The notes beneath the pieces are model-generated. The model saw only the letters and a list, made by a program, of their open reading frames with translations, was not told the DNA's origin and did not search any database. Below, one piece after another: positions 24,426 through 36,060 of a stretch of 64,000 nucleotides of DNA (position 1 is its first letter; the number at the start of each line of letters is the position of its first letter). Both the position numbers and the translations under genes were made by a program. Source of the stretch: Cyclina sinensis. Lineage: Eukaryota; Mollusca; Bivalvia; Venerida; Veneridae. The stretch spans positions 1 through 64,000 of the forward strand of contig JAAONU010000020.1 in NCBI GenBank assembly GCA_012932295.1. The letters are read 5' to 3'.

Positions 24426-25466
24426 TCTAAATATGTATAGTTTTACCTTCATTTTGAAACATACCCCAGTTGTAGTACGCAAACATTTGTTTTATATCAA
24501 CGTAATTAAGGATTTTAGAATGATCGTAATATCTGAAGGATTTATTAATCTGTATGTTTTATTTTACATATAAATTTACTTGATAAAGATACGACATAGC
24601 GTAAGCTTTCGTATAGTAACATAACAGGGAATGATGTGGATCGAATAACAATACTTTGTGAGATACAAATGCGATAACTACAAAAATAGAACTAAAACTG
24701 CTCTTATATTTCTGATTTCTAAAACTTATAGATATAGCTGGTTTTTGTATTTTATAGATTTAGATTCATATAAAACTGCTGCCTTAAAATGTCATACTTC
24801 AATTAAAAATGAATCAAAAACAAACCAATTTGAAACATATCTACAGACATTGGGCCATTGCTTTCAGTTCCATAAAGTTTGCGGTTTGGTTGTCTTGTCA
24901 CGTGCGAGACGTGGTCAAGAAAAATAAAGACGAATAAACAGGAGTATGTTCCGTCTTTTCGAAATCCCGTTTGTGATAAGCAAACTTGGGAAACATCTAA
25001 TAATCTAGCGAATACCAAATTACGTATCAGAATACCTTATTTATTACTCAAACTAACGTTTATAAAAATAATAACATCGCCTGCTGGCACTATAGGCATT
25101 TTCTGAAGCCGAGGAAATTGTTCAAATTGTTGACGTTCTAAGCATTTATTTAAAAGAGATTTCATTTTTAAAAATCAAATTTACTGACGTTATATTAAAA
25201 TGTTTTAAGGGTTGTGAAGTATACTTCTACGTCAAAAACGTCATAGGTTGCATTGTTAGTCTGTTGTTGTTGTTGTGATTCTATATCACTCACAGTAGAA
25301 ATGCCGGACTACTTTTTCAATTACCTCCCTTGGCAGTTTGACGGTTACAATGAATTGTCTCCCTTATCTGTCAAAAACATAAACAACTGTAACAACAACA
25401 TATCCGTCTTCTTTAATAAATTTTTGTAAGAAAAATATACAATTTGACAAAAAGATAAAATTAAAC
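24426..25466. other. No recognisable gene
   Basis: Short overlapping frames on both strands (71-89 codons), none with a recognisable domain. Confidence 0.4.
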
Positions 25467-25532
25467 ATGTATTTATTCACTGGAATCAGAAATATGTTTA
25501 AGCATATTTCTGATGCCAGTGAATAAATACAT
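25467..25532. repeat. Near-perfect 30-bp hairpin abutting the RNase H frame
   Basis: Left arm 25467-25496, 6-nt loop tttaag, right arm 25503-25532, with a single mismatch in the stem (ctggaatcag versus ctgatgccag). The right arm ends directly at the first ATG of the downstream retrotransposon frame. Confidence 0.9.
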
Positions 25533-26748
25533 ATGATTGATGTTGATAAACAGTTCTCTCACGAACTATCAATGTTAAAATACTGGGCTAGAAGCTTTAG
25601 ACTGGGACTCAGCAATCAAATTACAGAACATCCTACGTTCAAGTTCCTGGCGCCACGCTTAAAAACTTTTAAGCTACCGTACACGCAGGAAATACGAAAA
25701 CTTGTCAAAGAATATAAATTAGATAATACGCAAGTTCAACCGCCAAAGTACGTAAACAAATCAAAATTCGAAAAACCGGAAGTTGATTTACATCTTGTAG
25801 GTAAAATTAACAAAAATGACGAAGAGAAACAAAATCTAGTCATTGCCCAATCATTCATTAACAATAATTACGGTGACTTGACGCATATCTACACAGACGG
25901 AAGCAAAGACACAGATAAACAATTAGCCGGAGCAGGAATGATCGTATACACCGCGAACGGACAAATAAAACAAAGACACAAATACAAATTAGACGCACGA
26001 TTATCAATATTCACGTGCGAGCTAATAGCCATACACGCGGCACTACTATTTATCAAAAGAAATAAGATTAAAAATGCAGCGCTATTCACGGATAGTTCAT
26101 TACAAGCTCTCACTTCCGGCCAAACTAAAACAAGGCCAGACAAAGTAGACAGCATAATCTCTCTAATAGGAACCCTTAAACGAGAAAATTACAAAATAGT
26201 TTTAGTTTGGATCCCTAGCCACATTGGCATCGAGGGGAATGAGATGGCCGATAAGTTAGCCAAAACCGGAAGTGAAACAGGAGAAATAACTAAAACTCTT
26301 CCGAGTGTCTCCGAAATATACAGCTACATTAAAAAACAGGTCAAAGAAAAATTTACCCATCGATGGAACTTATACAGAGATAAACATAATATCACTACAA
26401 ACAAAAATATTCCCGCTAAACTGCATATTTATAGCTATATTTCACTCTGTGATAAAGTATATACGCGTATGAAAATGAACTGCACGGCACTAAAAGTCCA
26501 CAGGTTCAATATACAAGATAAACGTTGTACCAACTGCAACTCAGGTGATATAGAAACCTTGGACCATAATCTTTAGGTGTCCGTCTTTTATAGAACAGCG
26601 TCGTTGCTTAGAAACCGACATTCTCAAAACACAAGTATCTAATATAGATCTAGAGTTACTGCTGAATCCACTGTCGGATATTGCCGAGAGAATCAGATTG
26701 GCGATATTTAAATATATCCGCAGCATTAAATACATGGGAAAAATATAA
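25533..26748 (+). pseudogene. 3' part of non-LTR retrotransposon ORF2: RNase H domain, frameshifted
   Basis: A 347-codon frame (25533-26576) holds a ribonuclease H type I fold: IYTDGSK with D122, CELIAIHAAL with E163, FTDSS with D187, and WIPSHIGIEGNEMAD with H230 and D240, so the DEDD catalytic set is complete. The enzyme would degrade RNA in the RNA:DNA hybrid during retrotransposition. A zinc-knuckle start follows (C332, C335, H345), but the frame stops at 26574-26576. Reading resumes in the +1 frame at 26578 with the expected Cys-Pro and continues about 56 codons to TAA at 26746, so one indel breaks the CCHC knuckle. The reverse transcriptase and endonuclease are absent and a stop lies three codons upstream of the ATG, so this is a 5'-truncated dead copy. 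RNase H plus a C-terminal knuckle points to an I/Jockey-group-like LINE; the exact clade is uncertain. Confidence 0.88.
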
Positions 26749-26763
26749 AACCTTGGAAAACTA

Positions 26764-27110
26764 AGGATAGAAGTCTGATCAACTATTGTTAGTTGCAGAC
26801 GAACGATCACGTGTCAAAGTCTGTTCAACTCTTGGTAGTTGTAACTATTCTGTATATTCATAAGCTCCCACTTATAAAATTATGCTGTGTATAGAGCCAA
26901 GGACAACAGTCTGAACAACTATTGTTAGTTGCAGACTAAAACGCGAACTTAAAATATAGCAAAGTCTGACCAACTCTTGATAGTTGCAGACTAAAACGCG
27001 AACTTAAAATATTTCAAAGTCTGACCAACTCTTGTTAGTTACAGACTAAAACGCGAACTTAAAATACTTCAAAGTCTGATCACCTATTGTTAGTTGCAGA
27101 CTATTTGTAT
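26764..27110. repeat. 55-bp tandem repeat of hairpin-forming units
   Basis: AGTCTG(A)CCAACT..AGTTGCAGACT motifs start near 26772, 26817, 26908, 26963, 27018 and 27073; the last four are spaced exactly 55 bp and separated by aaaacgcgaacttaaaatat. Each motif is an imperfect inverted repeat. The array begins directly after the retrotransposon frame and may be its 3' UTR or an independent satellite. Confidence 0.85.
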
Positions 27111-27315
27111 GCTTAGCTTAAAATTAAAAATCAATCTATGCACAATGTAACATAAACACAACTGGCTGAAAAAGAATGAACGACAGTGAAATGGGAGAGA
27201 GAGAAGAAAACAAATAGCGGATACACTTATAAAAACAACGCTATAGAATTGCCTGACAAATTACAAAAACAAAACGAATTTATATTAGCTCTTTATTACA
27301 TTTACAATACAAACA

Positions 27316-28011
27316 TTACTTTAAGGAAGCTATTAAACATCTAATGGAATAAAAGTAAACTCTGTTCCCCTCATCATTCAGATGAACTAGGTCATGTATA
27401 TAATGTCTGCTCAAGCTGACCCGGATGAGGATAGTTCCTACTTCCGGGTCATCATGCAGCTTTTTATTAACAATCTGTCGCTGGCAGTCAAACACAGGCT
27501 TTGTTAACATCAAGTCCTTTATAAATCTCCCACGGGGACATATGGTGGTAAAAAATGTCCTACTAAACGCCACTGTTAACCAATCTGTCATTTAACTCCA
27601 CCAACTGGTGGTAAATCTTTAAAGGGTTTGACCTGGAATTGATATTATTTCCTCCTAGCGTCACTATCACAAATTTCGGTTGAAAAGTCATCATCTCGGC
27701 AAAGAGATCCTCAGGATACCTATCTACCTTCATTCCTCCACGACCGAAAAACCTCACCTCATGTGGCATCTGAAAAGATAAGAAAACAACAACAATTAAA
27801 AACTTAAAAGAAAAGTAGATAAGTACATATAGCTATACTAAAATTACACCATGGAATTTATTTTCTATCGAAAAACCAGCAATCTACTCACCTTCATATC
27901 TCCGCTTGTAAATTCTTCCAACCTCCGTTCCTCCGTTTCAAATGCTGGTACCAGGCTGTATGCATTAACATGTGAGTATGACGTTGATTTGAAAGGGAGG
28001 CTTGAAATCAT
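27316..28011 (-). pseudogene. SGNH/GDSL-hydrolase-like gene fragment, two exons, frameshifted
   Basis: Exon 2 runs 27769-27316 and exon 1 runs from at most 28011 to 27892. The 122-bp intron has a GTGAGT donor (27891-27886) and a tttcttatcttttcag acceptor ending at 27770, and the join is phase 0. Exon 2 shows FGRGGMKVDRYPEDL, then TLGGNNI (block III, usually GxND; the Asp is replaced by Asn), then in another frame PRGRF and DLVHLNDEGNRVY (block V-like D..H). The two parts lie in different frames with overlap at 27563-27591, so one indel separates them. No block I GDS serine motif is visible, so either an upstream exon is missing or the gene is truncated. An ATG at 28011-28009 is the only upstream start in frame after a stop. 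Similar SGNH domains accompany mobile elements and lineage-specific genes in bivalves (recollection, not checked). Confidence 0.55.
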
Positions 28012-28037
28012 TGCCAAGGGAATGTAATCTTACAATT

Positions 28038-29949
28038 ATGAAATTATCTTTCTTGAAAAAAAATATGTACGGAGGAGAAGGAATGTCTCCAGAAAATTTA
28101 AATTCTATGTACCTTGCATTCTCCCAAGATATGAAAATGCATTTGACTACTTTTCCAGAACTTTCATGCATTATTAAGTGAAATGACAATAGTCATGATA
28201 GTTTTGAAGATATATTTGATATTCATTTATCTTTTGAACGGCTTAAGAAAAACATGTAATGCATTGATTTTTAAGTGGTATTAACTTCATGGGTTATAAA
28301 AGAATATATGAAAAGGGAAGATAACGGTATATAGTGGGACTTTTTTAAAGTGTACAGTTGCAGCAGTAAGAAAACTGATCGAACTGCATTTACTGGATGC
28401 AAGAAATCCTGGGCTGTGCACAACATGTGAAGAATATGCTCCGCAACAACTCCGTACAGAAGAAAAAGAAAACTATTGCAGTAAAAAAATGAAATTGGAG
28501 GAATGTGATTTGACTGACAAAGTATTATGAGATTAAACACAACAGAATAAGTGTGTCAGATCTAACTCATATTGTACAGGCAATAGGGAAGAGTCAAAAG
28601 TCTGCTTTTGATAAGTACGTTACAGAAAGTAAATACAGATGAGACATATATGTCAAATATACACCTGAACAGTGAAATAAGTTTACAACCTCCGATTATT
28701 CTCTCCTTTTTTCTTTCAAGTTGTGGTCTGGAACATGACACTTAGTCCGAAAAGTGTTTGGGAACTATTTAAAAAAAAATAACATTTGGCCATTCTCTCT
28801 GATTCCAAGTTTATTGGAACCTTTTTTTACTGTTAAAAGGTAACATAACTCTTACATCAAACTTCTTCTTCTCTATTTCCGGGCATGTAGCGCTGTCATA
28901 CATTCATCGCTCCTTTCCTTTGTCCTGTGTCCACTGAACTATTACAAGTTCCATAGTGGAAATGTGTAGTTCTCTAGCCTGTAAGCGTAAAGAGTTAATA
29001 TTTTATTTCAATTAAAAGGCAGCGTACATGACCTCTTTGAAGCAGACATATTAGATGACTGCAGGAAAACAGTCCTGAACGAGGAAATTCAACACTGGAG
29101 AGTAATGGTTAGGAATTCAAAATTACTTAGAAAAGTAAGTAGTAAGCACGGAGGGAGTAATTTTTACTATTTCTAATTATTGCTTTTACGGTTAAAAGTT
29201 TATTTATGTTAAAGAATATATAAAGAAAAAGATAGTACATCATACATGTTATTTAATTTAACAAGTTTTTTTTTTTTTATCCGGCTTCATTTAAATAGCC
29301 TGGGGTAATATCAAAATTTAACGTAAAGTGCATTTTAAATATCTTTTCTACAAATCTGTATAAAGCACCACAAGAGGTAACTTTAATATCACTATGTTCA
29401 TATAGCCTATGGAAGACAGCGCAGTTACAGACCTGAAGGGCAGATTACTTGACAGTGAACGTTTTACCTTCGCAGCATAATGCAGATCCAACAGAAAACT
29501 GTATGTTCAAAATGGAAAGCAAAAGCTTGAACCCGTTTTTGTTTCCCCAGAGGACAGAAATAAATATTATGATATAAAGGTAAGACAGTAAAAGAGAAGG
29601 AATTTTATATGTAAGGTCGTCTTTACAATTATAACACCTCTGACAATATTTTACCAAATTAGAAAAAGACAGCGGACATTTCGTAAATGACACACACGTA
29701 ATTTATGAACATTTTGAAATATGAGACATGATTAACTAAATCAAAGCGTCAGCTTTACGGTAACTGTATTACGTATATAACGTTATTAACTTTTCATTGA
29801 AATGATAAAGTTCATGTATTCCTTGAAATTCATTTCTATGTAACTCACATGAAACTTCAGTGTGTGTTCATTATCAAATATGCTATTATTTTCAGAACAA
29901 GCCAAAAGCCGAAATAATCTGTATTATACAGAATGCAATAATAGATTGA
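28038..29949 (+). pseudogene. Decayed multi-exon gene, unknown product
   Basis: Several coding-like pieces lie in series on the plus strand. (a) 28038-28181 is a 47-codon frame containing MYGGEGMSPENLNSMYLAFS, ended by TGA, with a coding-like continuation in the same frame. (b) 28315-28528 contains KLIELHLLDARNPGLCTTC, a CxxC and further Cys. (c) 28515-28641, shifted +1 by an apparent extra A, contains HNRISVSDLTHIVQAIG. (d) About 29026-29133 has an acceptor-like AG and a strong donor AAA|GTAAGT and encodes HDLFEADILDDCRKTVLNE. (e) About 29411-29580 follows a tatag acceptor, has one in-frame TAA, and ends at a GTAAGA donor. (f) 29896-29949 follows tattattttcag and encodes NKPKAEIICIIQNAIID then stop. 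Phases of d-e and e-f agree. I do not recognise the product. The frameshift and nonsense changes argue for a pseudogene, although misassembly is possible. Confidence 0.4.
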
Positions 29950-31375
29950 AGTGGAATCCCTGGGAGTTATAGGGGAGAGTGACATTTTACGATTCGAGTG
30001 CAAATATATAAAGAAATGGACCAAAATAGTTGTATTGTCATTTTACAAAAGAACGATAGAAACAATTGAAATGGTTTCCGAAAAAGAACATTTATTTAAT
30101 GTTTAACATGGAAATAACATGATAGAAATCACCAGCAGTTCAACTGACAAATAAGATATGTGTGTCTTTTTCTCTTTTTTTTCCATTTTTCTATTAAATA
30201 CCAAAGGCAATTGTCCCCGAAAAAGACGTTCAAATCTTCCTACAAAATATCAGTGGAAAAAGTGTGCCCAATCCATAGGACTTACCGAATTTAAAAGCGT
30301 TCTTTTCCGCTCATAACGGGAGGAGGCACAGCAAAAGGTTTTTGTCTTATATTTTATGATTCGATTGCCTTTCTCCTACAAAAAAATAAATGATATTTTA
30401 GCAGCCACAAATCTTAAATATTTTTCAAATTGCAAACGAACGATCAATGGAAGCATACAATTATATCATTTAAATATATTGAATCAGATCTGCCAGGCAG
30501 TTGCTCTATATCAGGATATTGCGCTACCAAAGGGAGACTACTAGTACAGAAACACTGTCGCCTCTACGCTTCCGTAAAATTTACGAAGATTGAAGACCGA
30601 ATATTTCTGGTAAATTTGTTTTCATAATTTTCTGTATGCGATATTTTGGACTGTACATTAAATTATCCTTTGTGAATGTATCATGATATCTACATTTATA
30701 TACAAAGTAATTACTAATTCCACTTTAAACTAGAATTCGCGTGTAATGCAAAGTAGCAACAAATGTTTTTTTCAACGCCAAAATGTATCAAAAACCAAAG
30801 CAAGTAAAAAAAGATACATACCATCCTGCGACTTTGAGTTGAATGACCAAAAATATCGTGCCTTTATACATTGTTACATTAGTAAGGCTAATGAAGCACA
30901 TCAAATCATGCTTTTGTGCTATAATAAGACAAACACCTGATATCAGTGAAATGCCTTATAAAGCAGACCTTCTGACCTGTTAATACAACATTATGCCCAG
31001 TGGAAGCACCCGCATGTCATTAACTTTACTGGCACTCAGCATATTCAACGGCTATTTAACGGACAAAATAGAATTTTACAAAATTTTCACTTAACTTAGT
31101 TATTCAAAACTTCAAAATGATGACATGAAATAGAACTTACGTTATATGAAAATGAAATCGGCTTTTCATTCCAAAAAAATCACATTAATCCATAAAATAA
31201 AGGTCAGTTAAAGACAGCATTAACGAAAAGTTGAATGTGTAAATCGTATTAAAGAATGACGCAACCGGTTCTGCTATATGTCACAGCTGACTTATCACGA
31301 TACATAAATTCTTGAGCACAGAGTACAAAACATCCATCCAACCGGCAAGGTGATGAGAGCGAATTTAATTCTTTG
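29950..31375. other. No recognisable gene
   Basis: Two overlapping plus frames (30356-30544, 30430-30627) and one at 30746-30940 lack motifs. Confidence 0.4.
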
Positions 31376-31545
31376 TCAGCGGATATAAAACTTGCGTCCG
31401 GCTCGGATTGCAACAGGCTAGAGCGGAGGAAACCAGCATTTATTCGCCCGATTTAGTAAACAAAAGTCAAAAACGTGTAAATTTGGAATTCAGAGTCGAT
31501 GGGCATGACATGTTTTTTTATGAACTGTAGAGGTAACAGTATGTG
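31376..31545 (+). promoter_or_regulatory. Possible TATA promoter and short first exon
   Basis: gcggatataaaacttgcg is followed about 30 bp later by a GC-richer stretch (gattgcaacaggctagagcg) that could hold a start site. An ATG lies near 31499 (atgggcatgacatg), and AGAG|GTAACA near 31530 could be a donor. No downstream exon was identified, so this is tentative. Confidence 0.2.
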
Positions 31546-31559
31546 GAAAAGGTGAAAAA

Positions 31560-34490
31560 ATATACAAGTTTCTCTTCAACATCCAAGCGTCTGTGACTTA
31601 TGTATAGCTGTAAGTCACACGATAACCCAAGAACCCTTCCAGTGTCAATCGTTTTTATGCATCTTTTGTTTGTCAAGCTTTAACCTTAGGTCAAAACAAT
31701 CAGTGTTTATCGCATATTAAATAAGTATTATCAATATAAAGGACATTGCAGTGAAGATAAAATTAAAATTACCTGAAATATACATGAGACGACAGCTATA
31801 TCAATAGGTTTAAAGTTACAGACTAACATGTTTAAGAACGATAGTCATTCCATTTGAAAAACGCAATTAAAATTTTATTAGAAGCATGTCATAATATTCA
31901 TATTCACGTTCTGAAAGTAAACGATAAATAAATCCTATATTACTCCTCCCAACTATTTACGAACATCACACATTTATTAATCCAAGAACGCCTACAGGTT
32001 ATTAAATCCAATCGAAATTATGTTTACACGGGTGTCAGGTAAACAGATTGTGCTTTCCTTGATTGAAATATGACATGCTTATAATATAAAGTTATTTGTT
32101 CTTATTCTCTTTTGTTGTTGTCATCTGTAGTTGTAGACCGGAATTTTTTGTCCTGTATTTTGTAATTTGCTCATGTTTATGCAAATGCATATTGAGTATT
32201 TTTAATAAAGAATCATGAATCAGTTTGTTAAGAAAAGAACTCAAATGATATCAGATGAAATGAACTAGTTTTATCAATTTATATATTATATGTTCCACCC
32301 GAGTAATAATGCTACCTTTTTCTAAAAATTATTTCTATCGTTCCTTTCGAACGACGTATCATGCATCTGAAGTGAACACCTGACTTACAAATGTAAGATT
32401 CGGTGTTTGTAACAATATGTCTGATATGGTAAACTGATAAACGGATTCCAGAATAAAGGCTTTGATACTTTAAATGTCATCTCTTACACCAATTGATAAC
32501 ACCTAACACCTGTGTTCTTTTCTTATATTTTCCTTTTTTTTCAGAAAACAGAAAACTATGTTACCTTTTGTCTTATCAAAACCAAATTTTAAGACAATTT
32601 CAAGCTTCTGACTCGCATAATTTAGCTTAAAAATCATTTCTTGATTTATGAAATCATAATTATGTGCTCATATACGGCTTCAAAACGGAAGAAGAGGAAT
32701 TCTAGCTTGTTGATAAGCAACGAGCTAACCCTATTCGCTACATTACCGATTTTATAATGTGAAATAAGTTTCTAAAAAAACATCATCTTTGAAAAAAATG
32801 TGTCCTCCACGTGATGGAAACGATGCGACTTCCGGCGAGAATATGTTCTGCATTTGACCTTGAAAAGGACATACCTAATACGACAAACATGGAGAATATT
32901 GAACCTTAGAGCATTTAAACGGTTAGAAAAAAGTACATTTTGTTTTTAATTTTAAATCTGAATGTCAGATCTGTTCATGAAATGCCTTTTAATATATATA
33001 TATATAATTATAGGGAATAACCGTCGAATGTTTCTTTCCATTTATGTGGTGGAAATCGGAATAACTTAGGATATGGAAATAGAGAAAACAATTTTCAACT
33101 CTGCAATAGTATCCATATCAATCATGTCAAATACAGACAGTACACAAAAAACTACATGTAATTTAAAATTGATTTAGTTGCCTTTTCATGTACATTGTAA
33201 CCTATAGGTAATTCGCAGGGTACAGCAAATCTTCATACTCGTTCTTCTTAGATAGCTTAAAGACATTGAAGTAAAGCGAAACACTGATGTCGTAATTTTC
33301 GTTGTACATACAATTGAGCTACACGGGACATCTAGTTCTCGATATCATCCTGTTTAGGGCTTTGGAATAAAATCTATCCCGTCCTCGGACAGTTAAAAAA
33401 TACAGCTACTAATGCTAAATTATATGATACTTATTTTCATGGGCAGCGCCAATAAACGTGCCACTTAAACTTCCAATAAATATATTTCGGTATCCTTAAA
33501 GAAATACGTTTTATGTACCTCTATTTCAGACTAAGCGACACAGAGTATCATTATCACTGGGTTTAAATTTACGAAACGCGGAAGGTATATTCTGTTCTAT
33601 TAATTTCGTTGATCTAGCAAAAGTAACTCCACACGTGGTAACCTAAATGCAGACATATTTTTTGAGGTGACAATAACCATTTGTATGAAAAGAAGAAACT
33701 CTAGCGATGGAACATCGGGGAAATGTGGAGAGTGCAAACAGAAAATGTTGACCACTATGTCCTTTCAACTATACCAAATTACCGCAGTCAACAAGTTGTA
33801 TCATTAAATAATTAATTCGCCAGTTACACTACCTGAATACAAATCTAAGGGAAACAACTCGTTTGCATTTCATCCGTGATGATTTCTGCTTAACGTCCTT
33901 AATATTGCTAAAATGCAAAACTGCATAACAAATTCTGCCAACCATTCGCATTGCGTCATTCACTACCTTCCACTTAGTGATGGTCTTTTATTTTGGATTT
34001 ACATTCAAAGGCTGGTTAATAAATAGCCTATGACCGCAGCTTTATCAATACATATACAATGACAAAGATCAACCATATTAAAATTATCAAATGACTTATA
34101 TCACTGTTGTTGCATAAATAAATTCATGATAGAAATAAGAAATGGCTGTTTTTCTTGAAACAGAACAATAACCTAATGATAACTATCACTTTTGACCAGA
34201 AAACAATTTGTGAATTTATGTGCAGTCTGAACTATTACAAACCAATTGTCTTAATATGGACCGGCTGACCCCTACTTTGAATTGCCCTGTGTCTAAATCG
34301 TCACAAAAATGTATCTTAAATGTAAATGTTATAATATACGGTGATTACAATCTAGCATTACTTGTAGTTATCTACTCGAATGTAGTATAGGAAGTTCTTT
34401 AGAGGCTGTCGTGACAAAATTTGATTTAAAAAAAATCAAGGTTTTAGTATGAGGAAACTGGTGAGAGCAACGTTTATTTTCCTGTTTCAT
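31560..34490. other. No recognisable gene or repeat
   Basis: About 2.9 kb of AT-rich apparently unique sequence; a short (TA)n run lies near 32990-33008. Confidence 0.45.
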
Positions 34491-34800
34491 GTTTGAAATG
34501 TATTTGTTGCTTCATATGCTTGTCTGAATCGTGTTTAGTGCTTTAAACAAGCGTTTGAATTTTGATTGCTGCTTCAAACGCTTGTTTGAATTGTGTTTGT
34601 TTTGGTTCATACGCTTGTTTGCATTGTGTTTGTTGCTTTATACACTTGTTTAAATTGTGCTTGTTGCTTCATACGCCTGTTTGAATTGTGTTTGGGTGTT
34701 GCTGCATACGCTTGTTTGAGTTGTATTAACTGCTTCATACGATTATTTGAATTATGTTTATTGCTTCATACGCTTGTCTGAAGTGTGTTTGTTGTTGTTG
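34490..34800 (+). repeat. Minisatellite of ~36-bp units (GCTTCATACGCTTGTTTGAATTG)
   Basis: About eight degenerate units with the core ttcatacgcttgtttgaatt and a variable gtgtttgttg spacer. The 62-codon cysteine-rich frame at 34593-34781 is generated by the repeat. Confidence 0.85.
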
Positions 34801-35247
34801 ACTTTTGTTAGGTAGATCACCTTTATATGGTGTTTTTAAAAGGGAATTAATCATATCCTGGGTTTAGACACACACTACTTACAATTTTGTAAATTTATGT
34901 GCGTCAGACTTCCCATAGCGTCGCATGTTTGTATACTCAGAATGGTAAAAAATTCTATCCCGTGCCAGTATCTTTTTATGATTGATGATGGAATTCTGAG
35001 CCTACTAGAAACTTGAATGATTACATATACAAAATAAAAAGCTAAATGTTAAGAGCAAAACAGAAAGTTTTCACTTTAGTTAATTAACATTTTAGATTTT
35101 CAGTGAATAATGGAATTATTTTGCTAAATTTATTCACATTTTAGATTTTTAGAAGGGATTGAATGATGGAAATTCATAGCATGTGTTTTACCTGCTCAAA
35201 CCTTCCTTTTGTACTTTTTTCCTTCCTTTCATGCATGTGTTGCATTC

Positions 35248-35872
35248 TTCCTGAATGTTTTTTTGTCTTATTGTCCCCCGCATTTTCAAAGAAAAAAGGG
35301 GAATAAAGACATGGGTTCCGTCCGTCTGTCCACCCGTCTGTCCGTCCGTCACACTAAAACATTCATCAAGGGATTTGGAAATAACTTTGCACAAATGTTT
35401 ACCATAATTTACGACCTTTCATACGCAATGTCCAGACCCTATCTCCAAGGTCAACGACACACTTGGAGATCAAAGGTCAACATTGTCTGTTGGAGGGTAT
35501 ATTTCGTGTCCGGTCCATAACTTGTTTTATTCATCTAGGGATTTTGAAATTACTTGGCACAACTATTCACCATAATAAGACGACATATCATGCGCAACAC
35601 TTACCACTAAGGCAGAGGCCACACTAAGAGGTCAAATGCTAACATAGTCTGTATTTTGTTGTCCAATTTCGCAAGTATTAGGAAGATTTTAGTGAAACTT
35701 AAAACATAAATATATAACAATGAGAGGGAGTGCAGTGCAATAGAATCACAACTCTGTATTGAATAGTTGTCCTTTTCGACGAAAAAAAGAAGATGTAGAA
35801 ATTGGTTCCCTTTGTCTGTCCGTCCATCTGTTACACTTCGTGTCCGGTTCATTGATCTGCGACCCATCAAGG

Positions 35873-35908
<36 letters not shown>

Positions 35909-36060
35909 TAGCATAAAATGAAATGTTCTTCATAGGCATAATAAGACACCGTGTCTTGCGCGAATTCCAGACCACTATCTCCAGGGTCAAGTTCATACCA
36001 TCCAAAAATCGCTACATCCTGCTGATCACCCTTTCTACCAAGGTGTGTTTCGTGTCGTGT
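35248..36060 (+). repeat. Dispersed repeat, two partial copies, with CCGTCCGTCTGTC tract
   Basis: Two related segments (about 35270-35660 and 35760-36060) each contain a gtccgtctgtcc tract, then catcaagggattt and a-ccagac-cctatctcca phrases. A run of 29 A's (about 35878-35906) interrupts the second. Frames of 68-132 codons on both strands are repeat by-products. Confidence 0.75.

Noticed and set aside
31770..31785. Adjacent acceptor and donor (TTTCAG|GTAATT) on the minus strand as a recursive splice site
   Set aside because: Single short motif without an identified host gene.
34593..34781. Cysteine-rich 62-codon frame
   Set aside because: Generated by the ~36-bp minisatellite.
35607..36005. 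132-codon minus-strand frame
   Set aside because: Crosses a long A-run and a GTCCGTC tract of a dispersed repeat; composition is not protein-like.
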